This document shows, piece by piece, positions 8,409-18,200 of a DNA stretch of 64,000 nucleotides; position 1 is the stretch's first letter, and every line of letters starts with the position of its first letter. The DNA lies in NCBI GenBank assembly GCA_050246115.1, contig JBFWWP010000003.1, positions 186,001 to 250,000 of the forward strand, written 5' to 3'. Source of the DNA: JBFWWP01 sp050246115. Its GTDB lineage: Bacteria > Planctomycetota > UBA8108 > UBA1146 > JAJFFE01. A model generated the notes under the pieces. That model had not been told where the DNA came from and did not search any database. It was given only the letters and a program-made list of their open reading frames with translations. A program made the translations under genes and the position numbers.

Positions 8409-11400
8409 TCACGCTTCGCCCCACGTCAGGGCGATCCAGAGATCACCGAGCGATCTGTTATCGAGGAAGAGCGTGAGATCCCCCTCGGGCGCAGGCAAAG
8501 GAATCTCCTTGAACTTCCCAACAAGAAGGCTGCCCCGGCTCACGTCCTTACTGAGCGCGTCCTTTCTCACATCCGGAGTGTCGTCCGACTTGTCCGCAAT
8601 CTCGATACTGGCGGGGATGGGAGTGACAGAGCTCCGAGCAATAACGTCCACCCGCGTCACCGTCTTGCCCCCTCCCTGGCTCCAGAATGGGTAATGCTCC
8701 GGCCGGAGATTGAGCTTCAGCTCATAGCGGTGGTTGGCGGGCGGCACCTGCGTCGTGAATCTCGCCCACTCCGCAGGGAACTCGTGCCTGACGGAGAACA
8801 AGCGCATCGAACCGGCGGCCTCACCTGCCGCGATCAACTCCCTTGATTGCGCGACGGCGCCGTTGCGGAGCAGGCCTCCGCCATCGCGGGCGGTGTAGCG
8901 AACGTGCAAGATGACATCGCTGATCGTGCTGTAGTCGAACTGCGCCGGGTCCTTCTTCCTTGGGTCCGCGGGCAATTGCAGTTGCCACTCGCTGATGGCA
9001 CCGGAGTTTTCAAAGGGCAGATAGCGCTCGTCGCGGAGGTTGGTCTCAAACAGGCCGCTGTCGTTCTGCGCGGAGCTCGTGACGATGGACTGCAGACTGC
9101 CATAATGGTCACTGAAGCGGTCGTCATTCGCGTCGATACGACCGTATTGGTCGCCGACTACTGCGGTCTTGCGGATGCTGCTCTTGAGCAGCGTGAGGGT
9201 GCAGTTGACGCTGGCGTAAGGCCCAGACACGCAGGGAATGCTCACAGCGACCGTCTTGATGCGTCGGAAGTAGTGCCCCGGGCCGTCCATGTCGAACAGG
9301 GACTCCGGTAGTCGAAGCGTGCACCGGCCCGTGGCGCGCAACTGCACGAGCGCGAGCGGATCGACCTGGAGCACGCTGACGTGCTTGGTCAACTCGAGTT
9401 CGCGCTGGTTCTGCTCGTGGTAGGCCATCTCCATCCGCTTGACGTCGAGGTAGAGCTTCTCCCCAGCGAGGAGCCCCTCCTTGCCCGCGAGATAGCCGAA
9501 CTGGAGATAACTGAGATCCGGATTGCCGAGCTCGTGCTGGAGCGCTCTCTCGGCCTTTCGCGCGGTGTCGAAGGCAAACTGGAAGGCCTGGGAGTAGAGC
9601 CCCTTTATCTCGCGCTTCATCCAGGCATACAGCGCCTTGTTGGTCTTCTTCCCCCTCTTCTCGGTGCCCTCCTCGTTCAGGAAGCGCTCGATTTCCTCAG
9701 CGTGCTTCATCTGCAAGCGGTGGCTCTTCAGCTCCTGCTCGGTGATGGCCTCGCGAATCTCCGCGGCGCGAATCTGCTTGAAGATCTGATTGATCTCGCC
9801 AGCGGCAAGGTTGGCTTGAAATGTCCAGTCCTGTTCACGGCGGGCGTAAGAGCCGATCTTTGCCGCAGTGCCAGCTTCATAGGTCATTCGATCGGCGATT
9901 GCTGCAGCCACGTCGCCGGCGAACGACGCGACATGTGAGAGTTTTGTGCCTCCCGATATGTCCGTATGGCCACCCATTCCCCAGAAGTGCAGATCGGCGC
10001 TGAAGTCAGGAATCAAGCCAAGACCCTGGGCACCAAGCCTAATGTATCGAATGGCGTCTTGAATGTCACGGGCGGTCGACAACTTCGATAGTTCGTCCGC
10101 TTCGTGACTGCTGATGATCTTGCCTCCCGATTCACCAAGATCTTGAGCAATGTCCACCCCAATCTCCCGCAGCCCCACGATGGGCTCCTTTATGGCGAGC
10201 TTCATCTTGTCCAGGCTGTCCTTGTCCAACTCGCCCAGTTCAGGAATGGCTTTCTCCACCTCATCGGTCTTCTTGCCGAGTTGGCGCTGGTAATAGGTGT
10301 ACCGTTGCACCGCGAGGGCTAGCGTCTGGAGTAGCCCTTCTTTCGACTTGATCGCCTCCTGCAGTTGGCCGTATCTCACGTGCTCGACCATATCCATGAC
10401 GGAACGCTCATGCTTGGAGCGCAGCAGCGCCATGGCTTCGCCGTCTTCCTTTTCCATCGCCGACAGCAGGCTGTTTCCGAGGGACTTCACCTCCTGGACG
10501 ATCTCGGCGGCCTTTTGCACGAGAAGCGCAAACCGCACCAGGGGCAGGGGCTGGTTGAGGCCATTGACGATGGCTCCGACGTCCAGTCCTGCCGCCGCCG
10601 CGCGGGCCAGCATGGCCGGGTCAATGGGCGGGTCGAACAGCGCCAACTGGCGGAAGACACCCTGGATGTTCAGGCTATTGCGGATCTTGAAAAGTCGGTC
10701 GGCAACCGTGTCCCAATACCCCAGTAGCTTGTCGTTGCGCGGCACGCAGAAGTAGAGCGCTTTGCCCAGGCCGCGCAGGGTGGCCAGCCTGGCGTTGTCG
10801 CCCGAATCGGGCGCCGGGAACGGCATGAGGTCGAACGGCATTTCGGGTTCCATGTCCCGCATGACGGTGCCGAACTGCTCCAGGTCGTTGCGCAGGTTGT
10901 CGTAGGTCTGGCGCCGAACCGTTCCCTTCTTGGGTACTGGGAGGGGCTTCGGCCCCAGGATGTTCGCGGCCAAGACATAGAGCATCAGCGCTTCGTCGAT
11001 GGCCTCGCCGGTGTCCTGGCGGAACAGCGAGTCCCCCCAGGCGACCAGGTTGTCCAGGTATGCCATGACCGTCTTGTACATGTACGCCTGCTGCCGGTAG
11101 CGGGCGACGACGTGCGGGCGGAACGGCGCGTCCTGCCAGGCCTCGATGCTGCGGATGGTCTCGTTGCGGAGTCCCGCATCCGCGCCGGTCGCGAGATTGA
11201 CCAGTATTTCCTCGATCTTGTGAACGTCGGTGTACTGGAATGGGCGCACCTTCCAGAATCGCTCGGGCGTGGGGCCCTCGCTGTCGTCGGTCGGATCGAA
11301 CAGGTAGTGAAACCAGCGCTGGGCCTCGGCAAAGCGCTGGTTCTTGCTCAGATGGATCGCGATGGTGATGGGCACATGGTAGAAGAGCTCCCAGTTGTAG

Positions 11401-12197
11401 ACGGAATAGGCGCCGGCTGACGAGAAGTCGAGGTCCTTGGCTGGATAGGGTCTGCGCACCAGCTCGGGCGCCGGGCTATAGCTGGCTTCGAAGAAATCCG
11501 CATACAGGTCGCTGACGGGCCGCATGCGCCTGCGAAGAACCTTGACTTCGATCGCGCCGGGGAGCCCGATCTCAGTGCCCGCGGCGAGAACCACCGTGGT
11601 CCCCGCCGGAATGCTCGCCGCAGTGCCGTCGGGCAGTGCAACCTGGGTCGCATTGGAGAGTTGGATCGGCGTATCGATGGACACTGCCGCCTGCCTGGCG
11701 CCCGCAAGCGTGAACGTGACCCGAGGATAGGGCGTCGGCTGAACATACTCGACGAGTGTGACGGCTGTCCCACCCGCAACGCTCGCGGTTGCAACAGCGG
11801 CAAGCTTCAGTTCGGTGCCCTTCGCGATATCCATTTGAACGCCGCCCGCGCCGGTCGCAGTGACCATGTCCAGCACACCAATGCGGGCATCGCCCGAGAC
11901 CGACGCCTGGACGTTGCCCCCCACTTCGACATCCACTCCATAGGGCAGCGAGATCTCACCCGCGGCATACTCCGTGTCGGCCGCCTGCAACCCACGAGTG
12001 CCCTTGCGCAGCAACCGCTGTGTGAGCGGCTGCACGTAAGGATGCTGATGCAAGTAGAAGCGATAGGCGAGTTCTCGCTCCTGGATGACGAAGTACTTCG
12101 TCTCTCGGGTCTCGATGATGCGGCCGGGATGGAAGACGAGTTCAGTATCGTGATGGCCGTGAAAAGTCTCGGCCTTGACCAGTAGTTGTTTGTTCAT
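8409..12197 (-). CDS. Tc toxin subunit A, C-terminal half (TcA2; pore-forming and TcB-binding)
   Basis: C-terminal part of a TcA translocator, split as in YenA1/YenA2-type systems. Residues ~40-55 (RELAYRFYLHQHPYV) and ~262-330 (AYSVYNWELFYHVP, AEAQRWFHYLFDP) are TcA core motifs; the middle (~550-900) is long-helical, as in the TcA channel; the end holds the TcB-binding region (LFDMDGPGHYFRRIKTV, PCVSGPYASVNCTLTLL near 990-1035). Residues ~78-222 are an unusual Gly/Ala/Val-rich beta-repeat segment not expected at this place. Length 1262 residues. The gene begins 15 bp after TcA1 with a GAGGGG ribosome site, so the two halves are coupled and should assemble into one pentameric pore complex. 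Confidence 0.88.
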   Translation of the reverse strand: MNKQLLVKAETFHGHHDTELVFHPGRIIETRETKYFVIQERELAYRFYLHQHPYVQPLTQRLLRKGTRGLQAADTEYAAGEISLPYGVDVEVGGNVQASVSGDARIGVLDMVTATGAGGVQMDIAKGTELKLAAVATASVAGGTAVTLVEYVQPTPYPRVTFTLAGARQAAVSIDTPIQLSNATQVALPDGTAASIPAGTTVVLAAGTEIGLPGAIEVKVLRRRMRPVSDLYADFFEASYSPAPELVRRPYPAKDLDFSSAGAYSVYNWELFYHVPITIAIHLSKNQRFAEAQRWFHYLFDPTDDSEGPTPERFWKVRPFQYTDVHKIEEILVNLATGADAGLRNETIRSIEAWQDAPFRPHVVARYRQQAYMYKTVMAYLDNLVAWGDSLFRQDTGEAIDEALMLYVLAANILGPKPLPVPKKGTVRRQTYDNLRNDLEQFGTVMRDMEPEMPFDLMPFPAPDSGDNARLATLRGLGKALYFCVPRNDKLLGYWDTVADRLFKIRNSLNIQGVFRQLALFDPPIDPAMLARAAAAGLDVGAIVNGLNQPLPLVRFALLVQKAAEIVQEVKSLGNSLLSAMEKEDGEAMALLRSKHERSVMDMVEHVRYGQLQEAIKSKEGLLQTLALAVQRYTYYQRQLGKKTDEVEKAIPELGELDKDSLDKMKLAIKEPIVGLREIGVDIAQDLGESGGKIISSHEADELSKLSTARDIQDAIRYIRLGAQGLGLIPDFSADLHFWGMGGHTDISGGTKLSHVASFAGDVAAAIADRMTYEAGTAAKIGSYARREQDWTFQANLAAGEINQIFKQIRAAEIREAITEQELKSHRLQMKHAEEIERFLNEEGTEKRGKKTNKALYAWMKREIKGLYSQAFQFAFDTARKAERALQHELGNPDLSYLQFGYLAGKEGLLAGEKLYLDVKRMEMAYHEQNQRELELTKHVSVLQVDPLALVQLRATGRCTLRLPESLFDMDGPGHYFRRIKTVAVSIPCVSGPYASVNCTLTLLKSSIRKTAVVGDQYGRIDANDDRFSDHYGSLQSIVTSSAQNDSGLFETNLRDERYLPFENSGAISEWQLQLPADPRKKDPAQFDYSTISDVILHVRYTARDGGGLLRNGAVAQSRELIAAGEAAGSMRLFSVRHEFPAEWARFTTQVPPANHRYELKLNLRPEHYPFWSQGGGKTVTRVDVIARSSVTPIPASIEIADKSDDTPDVRKDALSKDVSRGSLLVGKFKEIPLPAPEGDLTLFLDNRSLGDLWIALTWGEA

Positions 12198-12212
12198 ATC
12201 GTTTCCCCTCGC

Positions 12213-15200
12213 TTAGCGTTCCATCCGACCGACACCGGGCGTGCCTGCGCCGAAACCGGACCGGTTCAGGTCGGTGAAGTTCTTTTCGAGCGCCGCGTTG
12301 AAGCCTGCACCGCCAACCACATTGAGTCCGCCCGCAATCTCCCGGAGCCCGGAGCGCGCGAAGGACGATGCGTCGTTCACCACGATGGTGCTGCCGCTGG
12401 CCAGATCACCACCCGGGCCGGCGTTCACGCGCCCAGGGCCGATCGCCGGAACAGCACCGCCTCGAATCTCAATCCCTGGCTGCCCGATCGGGCCGATCAA
12501 CACATCGCCGAAGTTGATTACGGACCCGGGATTGACCAGCCAGTCTCGATCGGGGACTGGGTTGATGAGCGAACCGGGGTGAATTGGAGAGCGCCAGGGA
12601 TCGTCGGGGACTGGTATCGGCCACTTCCGCGGGATCTCCGGAATGACCACGATATCCTTCCACCAGTCTGGTATTGTCCAGCCCGGCTCGGTTGTCGGCG
12701 TTCGCGTCACCCACTCCTGCCACTCCTCGATAGTCCGCTCGGCAACCTCGGGTTCAACGAAAAACGTGTGGCGGCTGTCCTGGTAGAACACCGGTTTCAT
12801 AAGGGTGGCGATCTCGCCCAGGCCGCTCTTGATTGCGGCTTCGACCGCACCTGGATTGACCGCGCCCTGAGATGCGTCCTCGGAAACACCCAGCGCCGTG
12901 AGGTGATTGTTGCAGGGCAGGAGCGTGTAGTTGTCCCCCGTCTTCAGAATGTAGGGGTTGGCGGGTGGCGGTGTCTTGCCGGGCTCCGTGGTAATCCACT
13001 CCCTGAAACTCACCTTGAGCGCGCCGTTGCCCGAGTACCGATTCGCGCTCGGCACATTCGCAGAGGTGAACTTGTTTTCGGGTAACGGTCCGGGCGGATT
13101 TGCCGACGGGGCTCCATAATCCTCTTTCTCAGGCGCACTGTTGCGTCCAGCCAGATAGAAGGCCTGATTAATGGCGCCGCTCATGTGGACAAAGACTCCA
13201 AGCTCGGCGCCATCGGCGGGGTCATACTCTTTCGAGACGTGGACGAAGACGCTGCTCCGACTGAACGAGGTGGGCACGGTTTTGGTGATGACCCCGGAGA
13301 AGTCGCCGGACTCTCGCGTGTTCCATTCTCCATTCAGGTACACACTCCAGTGCAGCTGCACGTCCACCTGCTTCTGTGCCACCACCGCCTTGAGGTCCGT
13401 CATCACCTCCGTCAGCGTCACATCAGTCAGCTTCTTTGACCCCGTCGCCGTGCCGGTGGACGGGTTGGGATCGGCCTGATCAGCAAAAGTGACCCAGAAC
13501 AGATACAACCGATCGCGCCAGACCACCGGCGCCAGGTGGTCGCCCTCGATCTCGGCGCTCACCGGCTCCCAAGGCGTCCACATCTGGTGCGCGTAGCGGC
13601 GATAGAAATACTTGTGCGGCTGGCTGTACGTGCGCCCGAGAACGTGCAGGACACGCAACGCCGGATCGAAGTTGTCCTCGATGTGCATGGCGCAGATGTC
13701 CAGCCTGGCCAGTTCGTCCAGCTTCTTCAGGTAGCTGAGGAACGCGTCCTCCACCAGGTCACTGGACACGTCGCCCTGGAGCAGTGCGCCCTCTAGCTCG
13801 GTGAAGAGGTGGGTCTTGTCGTCGCGGAACTCCGGCTCGAGCCAGTTTTCCGGGAAGAGGAAGATCTTCCGGTTCGCCTCCCACACGCGATACCGCTTCA
13901 TCCACTCCCACTGTTTCGCATTGATGGTGGAGGGATGGACCTTCGGCTCCAGGTTCAACAGGCATCGCTGGATGAACAGTTGCAGAGACGCGATGGCCAG
14001 GCGGATGCGCGAGGTCTGCACCACCGGCTCCATGCCCGGGTCGACGAGGAAGTACTCGTAGAGCTGCTCCATGCGATCGAACCCATGCTGGTGCATGACG
14101 TGGGACGCCAGCGCGTCGCGCTGGCGCGGACGCAGCTTGTCGAAGATCGGCTGGGCCACGCGCTGCCAGGTCTCGGGCTCGAAGCGTGCCTTGATCGCCT
14201 CCTTCGCATCGCGCGCCAGTTCGAAACGCCGCGCACCCGTGGTGGCGTTGTTGACCATATCCGACCATCCCAGCAGCCAGGCCGGTGGCACGCCAAATCG
14301 CTCGACGACCTGCAACGCTTCCCACAATCTCCACAGGGGTCTTTCGCTTTCAAAGGCCGGGACAGCCGGCGCTTTGACCAAGGCCTCTGCGCTGGCCTCG
14401 ACCGTCGCTTCATCGCGGCGCGTGAGCTTAGCGATAAGCGGATAGATCTGTTTGTCCAGCCGGTCTGCGGCAGCCGTCCCGTTGGCCTCGAAGGTGCCGA
14501 GGAGGTCGTCTGTTCCGCCAGCCAAGTCGCGCTTGAGTCGGGCGTAGGCAGCCAGGCGCCGAAAGCGCCCGAAGCGTTGCGCAGTCGACGTGTGCTCAGC
14601 CGGTGAGTCGCCGACAGCCGCCGTCGGCAGCTCGCTCAGGCTCACACCATCGAAGTCGGCGGCATGAGTCAGCAAGTAGCGGATCTCCCGTTCGCTCAGG
14701 CCCAGGCTCTGCACCATCTGCAACGCTTTGCTGAGCAACGTCGTCGCGCGCTCAGCAGCCTCGATGGTGGCGGCGGGATAGAGCGCCAGTTGCGACAACG
14801 GCCCCTTGGGGACGCTCTCCCCTTGCACGAGGAGCCGACCGTCGCCGCCGTTGAGGTGCGTCAAATCGAGGGTCAAGCGATAGAGCACGCCGGCCTTCAA
14901 CTCGAGATACTCATTCGGCTGATTGCCAAGCCTGGCATGGTCGGCGGCCGCCGTTCCCTTCACGAGCACTGGTTCAGCCCGATGTGGGAAGCGGAGCTCC
15001 GCTCGGGCGTTCTGCTTGTCCAGCTCGATATAGAAGCGATACGCACCTGGGATCGGCACCTCGACATAAGCCTCCAAACGCGCGCTGTCCGCGCCCGCGG
15101 GCTTGAGCGGGTTGCCGGCGCCATCCTTGGCGCCGGTATCGGCGTCGACGAGCGAGATTGCGGGTAGGGGTGCGCCGGTGCTATCGGCAGAAGCCCAGAA

Positions 15201-18200
15201 CGTCGCGTTCAGCCCACGCTCTGCGGTCGCAGCGAATTCGTTCAGCAAGGCGCTGGGAACAGCCAACAGCCGTTCGTCACCGACTAAGCTCTCGAGCAAC
15301 ACCGGATCCGCGCCAGTGTGAGCGGTCATCGTTTGAACGATGAATTGGCGGATCATTCGTTGTTGCAGGAAGGGCAAGAAGGCCTGTCCAATCCGGTAGC
15401 GGCGCTTCCGCAGCTCCTCGAGATTCTCTCGCTCGATCTTCTCGTTCTCAGCCCGCTTGAAGTCCACTTCCGCCTGGGTGTCGGTCGACAGTATCTGTGT
15501 CAGTGGATCCAGCGGAGCAAACAACTTGGGGAAGTCGGCGTCTTCGAGAAATCCCGCCTCGCCGTCGAGCCGCAGTGTCTGCTTCTTGAGCTGGTTGTCG
15601 AAGAACTCACGGGCTTGCCTCTCAACACCATCGAGCAGATCCGCGAACGTCTGCTTCTGCGCCGCAGTCAGGACAGCGTCGAAGCGGGTCCGCATCGCCG
15701 TCTTTGCAGGGTCAACCAACACTCCCCGGACGGTCAGTGTCTGTTCCTGTCGCGGAACTTCCTTGTAGCTGACCTGACGAATCCGCTCTTCCGCGGCAAA
15801 GATCTCAGGGCCGAACTTGTCTGCAGCATTCACGCCGCCCCTGATTGCCGTGAACTCGGCCGTGGTGTTCACCATCCCCAGAAGACGCTCGACGACATCG
15901 GGGGCTAGCGCCAGACCTAGCTTCTGCCGCAGCACGTCGTCGCTCAACGCGCTCGGCTCGTCCGGCACGGCGTGCTCAACACGGATCGCGCGGACGCCCT
16001 CCGATAGCGACTTGAGCAGGGCGAGCATCGCCTCACGATTGGGCCGGTACTTGCCGGTGTCGTCGAAGCGATGGCGGAGGAGATAGTCCAGGTCCTCGAT
16101 CTTCAGCCCACTGTCCTTGACCTCTTCAGCGACTTTGACGAATTCCAGGGTCTGGACGAACGGATGGTCCTGATCGAGGGTCACCAGCGGGTCTGGGAGA
16201 AGCGGCTTGAAGGGGTCGAGCCCGGAGACTTGCTTGAGCGCGATCAGGTCGCGCACTGGCAGCTTGACTGCCTTGGCCAGCTGGCTGTACCGGTAAAGCA
16301 GCGAAACACTCGCAAGCGACAATTCAAGTGTGTCGAGGGCCTTGCCGGCATCTGCCAGGATGCGGCCGATCTCGTCCGCGGTGAGCCCCAATGCGCCCTG
16401 CAACGCGAGCAAATGATCCTTCAGCTTGACAGTCGCGTCGATCAGGTATTGCCCGAGGGGATGATCGAACACCGGAGAGCTCTTGAGCACGCTGCGATTG
16501 AGGAACAACTGGGCATAGAGCGGCTTCTTGCCGGTCGTGGGGATGTTCGACCAGAGCGTAAGCAGCTTCAGGCGGCCTTGCTTGCCGACCCTCAGCTTCT
16601 CGTCCAACGCCTTGAGGTGCGCCAGGTAGATCAACGCGGTCCTGAGGGGCTGTTTCGTCAGGTTGCCTGCCGCACCGTCGAAAGGCGTTGACTGTGGAAC
16701 GAAGGTGGTCAGCGCCCGGTCGGTCTCCTCGATGCTCCAACCGAGCTTGCGCCACAGCCGCACGAACAGGTTGATCCGCAGGAACACGATCGCATCGGCC
16801 TTCGTACCGTCTGCGTATTGCAGCGTGGTTTGATCGAAACTGCATCCGGTATCCGGATCGGCCAGGACAAGAACGCGGTCGAAGGGGATGGCCTGGATCG
16901 CGTTGCGTAGGTCAACCACATTCAGCGGGGGCTCGAATGCTGTCGCGAGGTCGGCGAGTCTGTGCTCGAACGCGGCCACTTCACTGAGCACCTGCCAGCC
17001 GGTGAATTCGCTGTTGGGACGTTTCTTGGCCAGATCGTCGAACCGCTGCTGGTCCGCTGCGGACAACGTGCTGCGATCCACACCTAGCAAGTCCTGGTTC
17101 GCTTCATAGAACGCCTTCTCGTCCTTGTAGAGCTTTGCGTCGCGCACGCTGACATCCAGCTTGTAGAGCAGGCCCAGCTTGCTGAACTCCGGATTCACGA
17201 ATCCGGTCTGCACGATTTCCGCGATCTCCTTGTAGGTCACGCTGAGGCGTCGGGAGAGGGCTTTGGCGGAGTTCAGGTCCACGCGCTGGCCCGTCGCAGC
17301 GTCTGTCGCTTCCGTTGTCGCATCTGCTGCTGTCGCGAAGCCGTACAACTCGTGCCACTTGGGGAGCGGATTCGGGTCGGCAAGGATGTCGACCTCGGCC
17401 GGCGCGAGCCCAAGGGACTCCATGAAGATGGCGGCACGGTGATCGAGTGGCCGGGATACCAGGCGATCCCCAGCCACTGGTGCGGACGTCCAGGTGCCAA
17501 CGAACGTGATGGTCGTCTGGCCCGCCCCCCCCGAGTCGGCAGCGCCAACGGTGGAGATCCGCTTCGACTCTCCGCTCAGTGCGTTGGTGCTCGCAATTAG
17601 ATAGGTGCAGCTCATCCCGTTGCTGAGTTTTGCCGCGTCGGCGTTGCCGACACTGACCATGGCATTGCCGATGTTCGTCGGGTTCTGGATGGGTGCGAAC
17701 AGATCCTCATCAGGCCGAAGAACTTCCAGCACGCGGTGCAACGGCGTCTCGAAGTAGTCGCAGAACTTGCGGACGGTTTCGAGCCAGAGGTCGAACGGAA
17801 GGTTCAGGGGATAACGCGCACTGCGCAGCGTGTCGTAGGCCTCGCGGATCACGTTTTGCGGCTCGGCCAGCAGCTCGGCGGTGGTGGCGTCGCCGGTGTC
17901 GCGGGCGGCCTCCTTGGCCAGTTTGCCGTTGGCGACGTAGTACTCGAGGATCTCGTTGACGATATCGATGTAGGGCAGTGCCGTGTGCGTGTTTTCGCAG
18001 GTCAGAGCGATGTGAGGCAGGTCGGGGCGGCGCTCGACGAGCACGTCGTAGGGTTTCATCCCATCGCCTGCCGCGTTCTTGTGTGGATACTCCTGGCTCC
18101 CGTGGGTTTCCTTCCAGTGCGCCAGGAAGTTGCCCCACACCGCCGGCTCCGCATCGACGAACTGCAGGAGATCCACCAGGTACGCCGCAGGACTCAACAC

